The notes beneath the pieces are model-generated. The model was given only the letters and a program-made list of their open reading frames with translations, had not been told where the DNA came from and ran no database searches. The translations under genes were made by a program, and so were the position numbers. 64,000 nucleotides of DNA from positions 1 to 64,000 of the forward strand of contig NZ_JAERRF010000030.1 of assembly GCF_016741875.1 (NCBI RefSeq). The letters are read 5' to 3'. This stretch comes from Streptomyces coffeae. Its GTDB lineage: Bacteria > Actinomycetota > Actinomycetes > Streptomycetales > Streptomycetaceae. Positions 8,668-17,024 of the stretch are shown here, in pieces; position 1 is the first letter of the stretch; every line of letters starts with the position of its first letter.

Positions 8668-8674
8668 CACGGGG
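8655..8674 (+). ncRNA. Right-end hairpin, probable 3' part of the TnpB guide (omega) RNA
   Basis: CCCCGTGC and GCACGGGG form a perfect 8-bp stem with a TCTA loop. The tnpB stop codon TAG falls in the loop and right arm. In IS605 elements the guide RNA runs through the tnpB 3' end and the right end, with the guide just outside. The RNA 5' limit cannot be read from the sequence, so only the hairpin is given. Confidence 0.55.
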
Positions 8675-8682
8675 AGCGGAAG

Positions 8683-9288
8683 TCAAAGCCAGCCGTTCTG
8701 GCGGGCCGCCCGTACCGCCTCCATCCGGTTGCGGGTCTGGGTCTTGCCTATGGCGGAGGAGAGGTAGTTGCGCACGGTGGCCGGGGACAGATGCACCTTG
8801 GCCGCGATGTCGGCCACCGTCGCACCGTCCACCGCCGCCGCCAGCACATCGCGTTCGCGCTGGGTGAGCGGATTGGGCCCGGCGCTCAGTGCGGCGGCGG
8901 CAAGCCCCGGGTCGATGACGCGCTCGCCCGCCAGCACCCGGCGCACCGCCACCGCCAGTTCCTCCACCGGCCCGTCCTTGACCAGGAACCCGGCCGCCCC
9001 CGCCTCCATCGCGCGGCGCAGATAGCCGGGGCGGCCGAAGGTGGTGAGGATCAGCACCTGGCAGTCCGGAAGCGCCTCGCGCAGCGCCGCGGCGGCGTCC
9101 AGACCGCTGCGGCCGGGGAGTTCGATGTCCAGCAGCGCCACATCGGGCCGGGTCTCCAGCGCCCGGGGCACGATCTCGTCGCCGTCACCGACCTGGGCGA
9201 CGATCTCGAAGTCCTCCTCGAGCCCGAGCAGCAGGGCCAGGGCGCCTCGCATCATCCCCTGGTCCTCGGCGAGCAGCAGCTTGATCAC
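8683..9288 (-). CDS. NarL/LuxR-family response regulator (DesR-like)
   Basis: A 201-residue DNA-binding response regulator. The receiver domain has the acidic pair near residues 9-10, the phospho-acceptor Asp54 (ALLDIELPG) and the Lys of LVKDG. The C-terminal LuxR-type HTH contains LTQRERDVLAAA and the recognition helix LSPATVRNYLSSA. GTG 9288 overlaps the stop of the kinase gene by four bases, a coupled pair. The final codons read NGWL and then TGA, and that stop coincides with the right tip of the IS605 element, so insertion may have supplied or just spared the stop. Confidence 0.92.
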   Translation of the reverse strand: MIKLLLAEDQGMMRGALALLLGLEEDFEIVAQVGDGDEIVPRALETRPDVALLDIELPGRSGLDAAAALREALPDCQVLILTTFGRPGYLRRAMEAGAAGFLVKDGPVEELAVAVRRVLAGERVIDPGLAAAALSAGPNPLTQRERDVLAAAVDGATVADIAAKVHLSPATVRNYLSSAIGKTQTRNRMEAVRAARQNGWL

Positions 9289-10508
9289 GCCGTCCGGGCT
9301 CCCTTGGCTGTGGCCTCCACCTGGTCCTCCGTATCCCCTGAGAATCCGTTCACCGCTTCGTCCACCACTTCGTCCACCGGCAGTTCGGCGACGAGCCGGA
9401 AGCCGCAGCGGCCGTCGGGTCCGGCCACCAGCGTGCCGCCCGCCGCCGACAGCCGCTCGGCCAGCCCTTTCAGGCCGGTGCCGCCGACCGCGCCGGTCCC
9501 GCGCGCGGTGTGCGTCACCGCACCAGGGGAGCCTACGCCGGGTCCGTCGTCGGTGATCTCCAGCCGTACCCGGTCGGTGCCGCCACGGATCTCGATCGCG
9601 CACCGCCGCGCCCCGCTGTGCCGCACCACATTGGTGACGCCCTCGCGGACCACCCACCCCAGCAGCGCTTCGGTCTGCGGGGGCAGTGGCGGTCCGGACC
9701 GGCGTACGTCGGCCTCGATACCGGAGGCGTCCAGCAGTGAGGCGGACCGCTCCAGTTCGGTGGCCAGACTGCCGTCGCGATAGCCGGTGACGGCCTCGCG
9801 GATCTCGGTGAGCGCCTGCCGTCCGACCGCCTCGATGTCCGCGGCCTGGCCGAGCGCCGCCTCCAGGTTGTGCGGGGCGAGCCGCCGTACCGCCTCCGCC
9901 TTGACCACCACCACCGACATCGTGTGGCCGAGCAGATCGTGCAGATCGCGGGAGAAGCGCAGCCGCTCCTTCTCCACCGCCGTCCGGGCCAGCTCCTGGC
10001 GGGTGGCGCGGAGTTGGGCCACCGCTTCGAACAGCGACAGGATGGCGGCGGTCACCAGCCCGGACAGCACGGTCCCGTACGCCACCGTCAGTGTGTCCGA
10101 AGCCCCGCCGCGCAGCCCCGAGATGACCCCCGCCGACCCGGCGAAGAGCAGGATGAACGGCCCCATCTGCCGCCGCCGGAGCACGATGCCGGCGGCCAGC
10201 GACAGCAGCGGGAAGCACAACAGCCAGTCCTTTGCGTAGCCGATGGCCAGCGCGTAGGTGACCACGGCCAGCCCGGCGAGCGCGGCCCGCGGAACCCAGG
10301 TGTGGCGGCGCCGTTCGTCCAGGCCGGTGAGGACGGCGGTGGCGTAGAGCGCGACGAACGCCACCAGGCCGAGGCCGCCGAGCCAGGGCAGCGGGGTCTC
10401 GCCCACGACGAGGGGCTGCACATTCCCGCTGAGCATGAAGAGCCAGGGCAGGAAGGCATAGCGGCTGGGGGGTTTGAGCCGCTCGATCTCGGCGGTGGTG
10501 GCGTCCAT
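9285..10508 (-). CDS. Sensor histidine kinase, DesK-like (HisKA_3)
   Basis: A membrane sensor kinase of 407 residues. About five to six hydrophobic segments lie in residues 17-165, with no large extracellular domain. The dimerisation/phosphorylation helix contains FSRDLHDLLGH with His190, and the ATP-binding domain has the N box VREGVTNVVRHS and the G boxes DDGPGVG and GGTGLKGL. ATG 10508 was chosen because it immediately precedes the conserved soluble N-terminus; an ATG nine codons upstream is possible. It is co-transcribed with the response regulator. Family members sense membrane state or lipophilic compounds; the signal here is unknown. Confidence 0.9.
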   Translation of the reverse strand: MDATTAEIERLKPPSRYAFLPWLFMLSGNVQPLVVGETPLPWLGGLGLVAFVALYATAVLTGLDERRRHTWVPRAALAGLAVVTYALAIGYAKDWLLCFPLLSLAAGIVLRRRQMGPFILLFAGSAGVISGLRGGASDTLTVAYGTVLSGLVTAAILSLFEAVAQLRATRQELARTAVEKERLRFSRDLHDLLGHTMSVVVVKAEAVRRLAPHNLEAALGQAADIEAVGRQALTEIREAVTGYRDGSLATELERSASLLDASGIEADVRRSGPPLPPQTEALLGWVVREGVTNVVRHSGARRCAIEIRGGTDRVRLEITDDGPGVGSPGAVTHTARGTGAVGGTGLKGLAERLSAAGGTLVAGPDGRCGFRLVAELPVDEVVDEAVNGFSGDTEDQVEATAKGARTA

Positions 10509-10634
10509 GGACCGCACTGTAGGCAAGCCGCCCATGACCTGGGCAGATGCAAAGGTGGGGGCAGGGCCGTGACATATGTCCCCGAGCAAAGCTGACGACG
10601 TGTCAGCACCCTTCCCAGTCCCGGGGGATTGGGC

Positions 10635-10665
10635 TATACATGGCCCATCGGCTAGAACGCGTTCT
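10635..10665 (+). promoter_or_regulatory. Candidate -10 box and KstR-like palindromic operator
   Basis: The 310 bp between the kinase start and the hydratase start contain TATACA (10635-10640, possible -10) followed by the 12-bp perfect palindrome AGAACGCGTTCT (10654-10665). With the preceding T it matches TnnAACnnGTTnn, the core of the operator of KstR-type TetR repressors of actinobacterial sterol/lipid breakdown; the last base of the full consensus (A) is C here. A site just after a -10 box would block transcription. No repressor gene is adjacent, so a distant TetR protein is implied. Confidence 0.5.
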
Positions 10666-10818
10666 CGTTCTCCGCGGCCCGACGTGCGGCGGCCGGACGT
10701 GCGGGACGCGGACCTGCCGACCAGATGCGACCCCGGCGCGGCCGACGGTGCGGACGGGCGGGCCGGGGTCTTCACACCGTGTCGCCGTGGCCCAGGAACC
10801 GAGGAGTGCTGTCGCCCT

Positions 10819-11691
10819 ATGCCCATCGATGTCGCCAAGGCCGTTTCGGCCGAACCCCGGACCGCGGCTCTCACCTGGGGCCACAAGGACATCCAGCTCT
10901 ACCACCTCGGTATCGGGGCCGGAACCCCGGCCACCGACCCCGGTGAACTCCGCTACACCCTGGAGAGCAGACTGCATGTCCTCCCCAGCTTCGCCACCGT
11001 GGCGGGCGGCGGGATGGCCCTCGCGGGCGGGATGAGCGCACCCGGGATCGACGTCGACCTCGCCGCCGTACTGCACGGCGGACAGTCCGTCGAACTGCAC
11101 CGGCCCATCCCGGTCGACGGCAAGGCCACCCAGAAGTCGAAGGTGGCCGCGGTGTACGACAAGGGCAAGGCCGCGGTGATCGTGCTGCGGACCGAGGCCA
11201 CCGACGCCGACGGCCCGCTGTGGACCTGCGACACCCGGATCTACGTCCGTGGCGAGGGCGGCTTCGGCGGTGAACGCGGCCCCTCCGAGCGGGTGGAACC
11301 CCCGGCTCGCGACCCCGACCACACCGTGGAGCGGGCCATCCGCGAGGACCAGGCGCTGCTGTACCGGCTGTCCGGCGACTGGAACCCACTGCACGCCGAT
11401 CCCGACTTCGCCAAGGGCGCCGGGTTCGACCGGCCCATCCTGCACGGGCTGTGCTCGTACGGGATGGTGCTGAAGGCGGTCGTGGACACGGCGCTGGACG
11501 GCGATGTGGCCCGGGTCCGCGCGTACACCACGCGCTTCGCCGGGGTGGTCTTCCCCGGCGAGACCCTGTGCGTCCGGATGTGGCGGGACGGCGGGGACAC
11601 CGACGGTCCGGGCCGTATCCATGTGACGGCCACCGCCCTCGAACGCGACGGCGCGCCCGTCCTCACCGACACCACCGTCGAGCACGCCTGA
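10819..11691 (+). CDS. MaoC-family enoyl-CoA hydratase 2
   Basis: A 290-residue double hotdog protein of the hydratase-2 type, which hydrates 2-trans-enoyl-CoA to (R)-3-hydroxyacyl-CoA. The N-terminal half begins with WGHKDIQLYHLGIGAG. The C-terminal half has the catalytic signature YRLSGDWNPLHADP followed by GFDRPILHGL, containing the expected Asp/His dyad. ATG 10819 gives the family-typical start; upstream in-frame codons are in the leader. It is the first gene of an operon with an alcohol dehydrogenase and an SDR. Hydratase 2 plus an (R)-specific SDR reproduces the two halves of the eukaryotic MFE-2 enzyme. Confidence 0.88.
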   Translation: MPIDVAKAVSAEPRTAALTWGHKDIQLYHLGIGAGTPATDPGELRYTLESRLHVLPSFATVAGGGMALAGGMSAPGIDVDLAAVLHGGQSVELHRPIPVDGKATQKSKVAAVYDKGKAAVIVLRTEATDADGPLWTCDTRIYVRGEGGFGGERGPSERVEPPARDPDHTVERAIREDQALLYRLSGDWNPLHADPDFAKGAGFDRPILHGLCSYGMVLKAVVDTALDGDVARVRAYTTRFAGVVFPGETLCVRMWRDGGDTDGPGRIHVTATALERDGAPVLTDTTVEHA

Positions 11692-11716
11692 CCCATTTGA
11701 CCCAGGAGGAGGCGCC

Positions 11717-12802
11717 GTGCGCGCGGCCGTACTGCACGAGACGGGGCAGGACAAGCTGGAAGTCCTCGACGACATCGAACCCGTGGGCTTCGGCCCCGGC
11801 ACGGTCCGGCTGCGCGTCAGGGCCACCGGACTGTGCCACTCCGACCTCTCCGCGATGAGCGGCGTCCTGCCGCAGCCCGCGCCCTTCGTCCCCGGACACG
11901 AGGGCGCGGGTGAGATCCTGGAGGTCGGCGAGGGGGTGACCGGGCTGAGCGCGGGTGACCGGGTGCTGGTGTGCTGGCTGCCCGCCTGCGGCAGCTGTCC
12001 GTCCTGCCGCCGCGGCCAGCCGCATCTGTGCCTGGCCGGATTCATGAATGCCGGAACCCCCAACTACCGCCGCCCCGGCGGCAGTCCGGCCGAGGTCTTC
12101 GGCTTCGCGGGCACCGGCACCTTCGCCGAGGAGGTCGTCCTGCCCGCGCCCTGCGCCGTACCGATCCCCGACGATGTGCCGTACGACATCGCGGCCCTGA
12201 TCGGCTGCGGGGTCACCACCGGGCTCGGCGCGGTGTTCACCACCGCACGGGTGGAGGCCGGTGCGTCGGTCGCCGTCATCGGCTGCGGCGGCGTCGGCAT
12301 CAGCGTGATCCAGGGAGCCAGGGCGGCGGGCGCCGCCCAGATCGTCGCCGTCGACCCGGTCGCATCGCGCCGCGAGGCGGCCCTGCGGTTCGGCGCCACC
12401 GAGGCGGTCGCCCCGGACGGCCTCGCCGACGCGAAGAACAGCGTCACCGCGGGCGAGGGCTTCGACTACGTCTTCGAGGTGGTCGGGCGCTCCACCACTG
12501 CCCGTACCGCCTACGAGACCACCCGGCGCGGCGGCACCCTGTGTGTCGTCGGCGCGGGTGCCGCCGACGACCTGCTGGACCTCAACATGTTCGAGCTGTT
12601 CTTCGACGAGAAGCGGATCCTGCCCTCGCTCTACGGCGGCGGTGATGTGCTGCGCTCCTACGAGCGCACCATCGCGCTGTGGCGGGCGGGCCGGATCGAC
12701 CTCGAAGGGCTGATCACCCACCGGGTGCGGCTGAACGAGATCAACGACGCGCTCGACCAGATGCGGACCGGGGAGGCGCTGCGCACATGCATCGAGATCT
12801 GA
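11717..12802 (+). CDS. Zinc-type medium-chain alcohol dehydrogenase
   Basis: A 361-residue MDR-superfamily dehydrogenase oxidising alcohols or hydroxyacyl substrates with NAD(P). It has the catalytic zinc ligand segment GLCHSD, the GHEGAGEI signature, four structural-zinc cysteines (CGSCPSCRRGQPHLC) and the Rossmann loop GCGGVG. GTG 11717 is preceded by AGGAGG (about 11702-11708), a strong ribosome site. Its 3' end overlaps the SDR gene by 16 bp. In actinobacterial lipid/sterol operons similar enzymes act on side-chain alcohols; the substrate here is not determined. Confidence 0.88.
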   Translation: MRAAVLHETGQDKLEVLDDIEPVGFGPGTVRLRVRATGLCHSDLSAMSGVLPQPAPFVPGHEGAGEILEVGEGVTGLSAGDRVLVCWLPACGSCPSCRRGQPHLCLAGFMNAGTPNYRRPGGSPAEVFGFAGTGTFAEEVVLPAPCAVPIPDDVPYDIAALIGCGVTTGLGAVFTTARVEAGASVAVIGCGGVGISVIQGARAAGAAQIVAVDPVASRREAALRFGATEAVAPDGLADAKNSVTAGEGFDYVFEVVGRSTTARTAYETTRRGGTLCVVGAGAADDLLDLNMFELFFDEKRILPSLYGGGDVLRSYERTIALWRAGRIDLEGLITHRVRLNEINDALDQMRTGEALRTCIEI

Positions 12803-13767
12803 GGCCGTCCGGGGACCGGCCGCTGGCGGGGAAGACTGCGATCGTCACCGGCGCCGGACGTGGCCTCGGCCGCGCCGAAGCGCTTGAACTGGCCCGTCTC
12901 GGCGCCCAGGTCGTCGTCAACGACTTCGGCCAGGGCGGCCGCGACGGCTCGGGCGAGGCGTCCGCCGGACCGGCCGAGCAGGTCGCCGAGGAGATCCGCT
13001 CCTCCGGCGGCCTCGCCACCGCCCACGCCGGGGATGTGGCCGACTTCGACCAGGCCCGGGAACTGGTCCAGCTCGCCGTGGACACCTACGGCGCGCTGGA
13101 CATCCTGGTCAACAACGCGGGCATCCTCCGGGACCGGATGATCTTCTCCATGTCCGAGGAGGAGTGGGACTCGGTCATCCGCGTCCACCTCAAGGGCCAT
13201 TTCAACACCATCCGCTTCGCCGCCGCCCACTGGCGCGAACGCTCCAAGGCCACCCGCGGCGGCCCGGTCCACGGCCGTATCGTCAACACCTCCTCCGAGG
13301 CGTTCCTTGCCGGATCCCCGGGCCAGCCCAACTACGCTGCCGCCAAAGGCGGCATCGTCGGCCTCACCACCTCCACGGCGGGCGCCCTGGCCAAATACGG
13401 TGTGACGGCCAATGCCATCTGCCCACGCGCCCGCACCCGGATGACCGAGGACGTGTTCGCCGACTTCGAACTCCCCGAGGAGGGCCGTCTCGACCCCCTC
13501 GCCCCCCAGCACGTCGCCCCCCTCGTCGGCTACCTCGCCTCGCCGCGGGCGGCCAAGGTCAGCGGCCAGGTGTTCGTGGTCCACGGCGGCATGGTGGCGA
13601 TCCTCGAACGCCCCAAGGTGGCGGCCAAACTGGACGCGACGAAGGACGCCTTCGGCTTCGAGGAACTCGACGATGTGCTGACGCCGTACTTCGCGGGGCG
13701 GGGAGGGGAGAACTTCGGGGCGGTGGAAGTGCTCGGCCTCAAGCGGGGTCAGTCGCGCGTGCCGTGA
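12787..13767 (+). CDS. Short-chain dehydrogenase, HSD17B4/MFE-2-like (3-hydroxyacyl-CoA dehydrogenase type)
   Basis: A 326-residue SDR. It shows the cofactor motif TGAGRGLG, the NNAG motif and catalytic Ser/Tyr/Lys (NTSSEAF, then YAAAK). The insert VVNDFGQGGRDG after the second strand is typical of the dehydrogenase part of peroxisomal MFE-2 and of actinobacterial Hsd4A-like enzymes that oxidise (R)-3-hydroxyacyl-CoA. ATG 12787 lies inside the end of the alcohol dehydrogenase gene. Its last 385 bp recur at 21308-21692 as an isolated fragment with about 97% identity, marking the left edge of an accessory island. Confidence 0.9.
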   Translation: MHRDLRPSGDRPLAGKTAIVTGAGRGLGRAEALELARLGAQVVVNDFGQGGRDGSGEASAGPAEQVAEEIRSSGGLATAHAGDVADFDQARELVQLAVDTYGALDILVNNAGILRDRMIFSMSEEEWDSVIRVHLKGHFNTIRFAAAHWRERSKATRGGPVHGRIVNTSSEAFLAGSPGQPNYAAAKGGIVGLTTSTAGALAKYGVTANAICPRARTRMTEDVFADFELPEEGRLDPLAPQHVAPLVGYLASPRAAKVSGQVFVVHGGMVAILERPKVAAKLDATKDAFGFEELDDVLTPYFAGRGGENFGAVEVLGLKRGQSRVP

Positions 13768-13788
13768 GTTTCTCCGCGGCCCCAGCTT
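13383..13788 (+). repeat. Direct repeat, left copy (3' end of SDR gene plus trailer)
   Basis: Starting at CGCCCTGGCCAAATACGG this stretch matches 21308-21712 almost base for base. By eye there are about a dozen substitutions up to the stop codon, then a 1-base gap and weaker similarity in the trailer (both continue into a CGGGGCCG-CCCCTCG-like segment). The two copies bracket about 7.5 kb of genes foreign to the flanking operon. Confidence 0.9.
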
Positions 13789-14148
13789 TCGGGGCCGGGC
13801 CCCTCGCGCATGCCGTTGCCTTTGCCCTCGGGGCGGGCGGGGGCGTCCCCCCCCGAGGCCAACGGGCACTTCAGCCCCGAAGGTCTCGGAGCGGCGAGGA
13901 GCCATGTCGTCGACACGCTTTCGGCGATCGGAAACGGCGATGAGGCGCCCCGGCCGTCGGCTACGGTCGCGGCGCCCTCGTTCTGCGGGTCGCTGGTGTG
14001 CGGGGTGGTCACGCGGCGTGGCCTGCCTCTCGTTCCCCGGCCGTGGGCCGGTCGGAGAACGATCGGTGCTCTGTGCCCTGTGGCCATCAGTGGCTACAGG
14101 GGTCCAGCGGTGGACCCGTCCGTCCGGGGCGGTGTACCTCACGGTTTG
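13768..14148. other. Intergenic, no gene seen
   Basis: GC-rich trailer of the SDR gene, sharing its first part with the region after the second repeat copy. No convincing coding frame, tRNA or clear Rho-independent hairpin with a T-tract was found. Confidence 0.5.
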
Positions 14149-14441
14149 TTAGTTCGCGGTGGCCTCGATGGTGAACCACTCGCGGCGGGGCCGGTTGAGT
14201 TCCTGACACAGCCGGTGGCCGGCTTCGATCGGTTCCCACAGGTCGCGCGGCCCGCTGTTGGTGACCATCGGCGGCCCGTCGGGCATGCCGTCGATGCGGG
14301 TCGCCGAGCCGTCGGTGGAGTTGTACAGGGTGGTGACGTGTAGCCCGTCGTTGTTCTTCCCGTAGGTGCGGTACCGCCGGAGATCCCCCCGCGACTCCCG
14401 CTCGGGCGGCGGACGGCTCGTCCACACATCCCCGCCGCCCG
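14149..14441 (-). pseudogene. C-terminal fragment resembling a SAM methyltransferase tail
   Basis: The frame reading GGDVWTSRPPP, LHVTTLYNSTDG, then NSGPRDLWEPIEAGH and REWFTIEATAN before TAA has good codon bias and resembles the C-terminal tail of actinobacterial protein-L-isoaspartate-type methyltransferases. No SAM-binding domain precedes it; the frame runs into the end of the XRE regulator gene. About 95 residues remain of an expected 350-400. It lies just inside the left repeat copy, consistent with debris of recombination. The assignment rests on a short stretch and is uncertain. Confidence 0.4.
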
Positions 14442-14459
14442 AGCGGGCCAGCAAGCGGA

Positions 14460-15752
14460 CTAGGTCGAGATCGCACCCGTACGGGTAGCGAACTCCCGCA
14501 CGCCGGGCACGCGGGCCGGGGCGTAGAGCAGATCGGCAGTCAGCACCCGGAGCGCTGGCCGCCGTACCTCCTGCGGCGCCTCCTGCTCGACGTGCCGCAG
14601 CGCCGCGAAGGTCTGCCGGCCATCTCGTAGCGCGTGCCACATGCGGGCGGTGTCTGTCCAGGCGCGGGCGCGCCGTTCCGGCGTCGGCATGCTGTCGATG
14701 TTGATCCGCCGCGCCACGCTCACGCCCTCGTCCGGGGTGCCGAGCGCATTGAGGACGCCGATGCGGTAGACGTCGACCTGCGTGCGCGTCGCATCGACGG
14801 TGAACAGCCCGGACGGTGTCGCCTCGCGGCGGGCGGTCTCCTCCTCGGCTGCGTCGAGGAGGTGCAGCGCGGTCGTGCGGTCCCCGCCCGTCGCCGCGCT
14901 GTATGCCGCGGTGAGCATGAGCGTCGTACGGACCGCCCCCGTTTGCTCCTGCCCGCCGTCGAGGTCAGCGGCCTCGCGGGTGAGGAGCCGCACGGCGGAG
15001 GGGCAGTTCCCCGAGCGGCGCATAGTGATCGCCAGCACGCGGGAGGCTTCCCCGACGGGCACCGGGTGCCCGGACGCGCGGGCCGCAGTGAGCGCGCGGT
15101 CGGCGGCGGCCCAGGCCGCGTCGCTGTGCTGCTTGAGCGCGAGCTCCGCGGCGAGGACGTAGGAGCGGGCGAGGACGACGCTCGCCTTCTCCCGCTCGTG
15201 CCCGGTCGACGCCTCCCACGTCGCGGAGGCAGCGGCGAGGAGGGACGGGAGCCCGCGGCCGAGGGCGGTGTACCGGGCGGCGCGGAAGTCCGCCCGCGCA
15301 CTCGCTGTCTCCTGCACCAGCCTCGCCAGCGGCACCGGGGCGGCGGCGGGGAGCCGGAAGAGGTAGTCCTCGAGGGGCGCGGCCGGGTCACCCCCGGCGG
15401 GGGCGGCGCTCGCCGCGGTGGTGCCGACCGCGGCCGTCATTCCGATCGCTGCCGCCCCGGTGAGCAGGTTCCTACGACGCACCGCATCCTCCTCGTTCGG
15501 CCGACAGCCAACGGCCACCGTAGCGATATTGGCCGTGTCCGGTCTGGCAGACCCGCGCAGTTGCTCGGGTGCGATCCGCAGGAACGCGGCGAGCTGCATG
15601 AGGGTCGTGTAGTCAACGCGCAGCTTCCCATTCTCGATGCGGGAGACCGCCGACGCCGAGTAGCCGCAGGCTGCGCCGACCTGAGCCTGCGTGAGCCGCT
15701 TGGCGCAGCGTGCACCGCGTAACAGAGCGCCGATCTCAGCATCTGTGCCCAA
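14460..15752 (-). CDS. XRE-family regulator with TPR-like C-terminal domain
   Basis: A regulator of about 430 residues. The N-terminal XRE helix-turn-helix covers roughly residues 5-60 (LTQAQVGAACGYSASAVSRIE). The rest is alpha-helical and TPR-like, as in many Streptomyces regulators of this size. The longest frame starts at GTG 15761, but that codon overlaps the ribosome site AAGGAGG; TTG 15752 has it at 8-base spacing and is preferred. An internal RRRNLLTGAAAIG segment near residue 95 resembles a Tat signal but is not N-terminal. It is divergent from the sugar/amide cluster across about 250 bp and may control it. Confidence 0.82.
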   Translation of the reverse strand: MGTDAEIGALLRGARCAKRLTQAQVGAACGYSASAVSRIENGKLRVDYTTLMQLAAFLRIAPEQLRGSARPDTANIATVAVGCRPNEEDAVRRRNLLTGAAAIGMTAAVGTTAASAAPAGGDPAAPLEDYLFRLPAAAPVPLARLVQETASARADFRAARYTALGRGLPSLLAAASATWEASTGHEREKASVVLARSYVLAAELALKQHSDAAWAAADRALTAARASGHPVPVGEASRVLAITMRRSGNCPSAVRLLTREAADLDGGQEQTGAVRTTLMLTAAYSAATGGDRTTALHLLDAAEEETARREATPSGLFTVDATRTQVDVYRIGVLNALGTPDEGVSVARRINIDSMPTPERRARAWTDTARMWHALRDGRQTFAALRHVEQEAPQEVRRPALRVLTADLLYAPARVPGVREFATRTGAIST

Positions 15753-16007
15753 TGTGGGCACCTCCTTGGACCCGGTCGGGTGGTGGAGAACCTAGCGAGG
15801 CTCCGGGGCTGTTGGGAGGGCGCGCGGATGCACACCATGTGCCGGATCCGCACACCGGATGCCGGTGCGCACCGGATCGTCCGGCACCGCTCGTACCGGG
15901 CCTCATCGTGAGGACCGCACCCGGCAACAGCCGGGCGTCTCCACGACCGGTCCCCCAATGAGCGGCACACCCATGCGGCCGACCGGTCACCCTTACCGGA
16001 GGCAAAC

Positions 16008-17024
16008 ATGAAGCTGTTGGTTACCGGCGGAGCCGGTTTCATCGGCTCCCACTTCGTCAGGCGCATCCTGGACGCCGACGACGTCGAGCAGGTCACCGTC
16101 CTCGACGCGCTGACGTACGCGGGCAGCACCGGCAACCTCGGGCAGGCTTTCCTCAATCCGCGGTTGGAGTTCGTCGTCGGCGACGTCTGCGACGCCGCCT
16201 TGGTTGACGACCTCATGGCCCGGCACACCGCGGTCGTGCACCTCGCCGCCGAGTCCCACGTCGACCGCTCGTTCACGACGACCGGCACGTTCGTCACCAC
16301 GAACGTCATCGGCACCCAGACCCTTGCCGACGCCGCCATGCGGCACGGCGTCGAGAAGTTCGTGCACGTCTCCACCGACGAGGTGTACGGGCCGCTCCTG
16401 GAAGGCAAGGCCACCGAGGACTACCCGCTGCGGCCCACCGTCCCCTACGCCGCCTCGAAAGCCGCCAGCGACCTGGTGGCGCTCAGCTACTGGCAGACGT
16501 ACGGGGCGCCGGTCTGCGTCACCCGCTCGTCGAACAACTACGGGCCCTGCCAGCACCCGGAGAAGATCATCCCGCTGTTCGTGACCCGTCTGCTGCGCGG
16601 CGAGCAGGTCACCCTCCACGACCGCGGGCAGCACGTGCGGAACTGGCTGCACGTCGCCGACAACTGCGCCGGCGTCGAACTCGTCCTCCGCCAGGGCGCG
16701 CCCGGCGAGGTCTACAACATCGGCGGCGGCACCGACCTGTCCTGCAAGGAGCTGGCCGGCGAGCTGCTGCGCCTGTGCGACGCCGACTGGGACCAGGTCA
16801 CCTACATCCCCGACCGGCTGTCCAACGACGTCCGCTACGCCATGGACTGGTCCAAGCTCGCCGGCCTCGGCTACCAGCCGACCCGGGACTTCGCCGCCGG
16901 GCTGGAAGAGACCGCCGACTGGTACCGCCGCAACCACGATCGGTGGGCGCCGTTGACGCGCAACTTTGCCGCCACGCGTCCGCGCGTCACCCTCGGCACG
17001 GTCCGGGAGCCGCAGCATGTCTGA
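16008..17024 (+). CDS. NDP-glucose 4,6-dehydratase (RmlB-like)
   Basis: A 338-residue extended SDR of the dTDP-glucose 4,6-dehydratase type, making NDP-4-keto-6-deoxyhexose. The NAD-binding TGGAGFIGSH is at residues 6-15. STDEVYG (about 121-127) holds the Asp-Glu pair specific to 4,6-dehydratases, and YAASK holds the catalytic Tyr and Lys. RNWLHVADNC and the later NDVRYAMDWSK resemble the substrate-binding segments. A GGAGG site precedes ATG 16008. It overlaps the ATP-grasp gene by 8 bp. The nucleotide of the sugar donor cannot be decided from the sequence. Confidence 0.88.
   Translation: MKLLVTGGAGFIGSHFVRRILDADDVEQVTVLDALTYAGSTGNLGQAFLNPRLEFVVGDVCDAALVDDLMARHTAVVHLAAESHVDRSFTTTGTFVTTNVIGTQTLADAAMRHGVEKFVHVSTDEVYGPLLEGKATEDYPLRPTVPYAASKAASDLVALSYWQTYGAPVCVTRSSNNYGPCQHPEKIIPLFVTRLLRGEQVTLHDRGQHVRNWLHVADNCAGVELVLRQGAPGEVYNIGGGTDLSCKELAGELLRLCDADWDQVTYIPDRLSNDVRYAMDWSKLAGLGYQPTRDFAAGLEETADWYRRNHDRWAPLTRNFAATRPRVTLGTVREPQHV

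Larger units (their letters stand above)
6900..8685. mobile_element. IS200/IS605-family element with divergent tnpA and tnpB
   Basis: The element has tnpA on the minus strand and tnpB on the plus strand with abutting starts, bounded by subterminal hairpins at 6921-6940 and 8655-8674. Such elements move as single strands without terminal inverted repeats or target duplication. The right tip appears to lie within about 8678-8685, touching the stop codon of the neighbouring response-regulator gene. The left tip is not resolved and the start given here is approximate. Both proteins look intact, so it may be active. Confidence 0.75.

Noticed and set aside
13383..13788. tRNA-type attachment site at the island edges
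   Set aside because: No tRNA-like cloverleaf was found at either repeat copy and no integrase gene lies in the island. The repeats are protein-coding.
15440..15480. Tat signal peptide in the XRE regulator (RRRNLLTGAAAIG)
   Set aside because: It lies about 95 residues inside a DNA-binding protein, not at the N-terminus; a hydrophobic helix in the linker is more likely.
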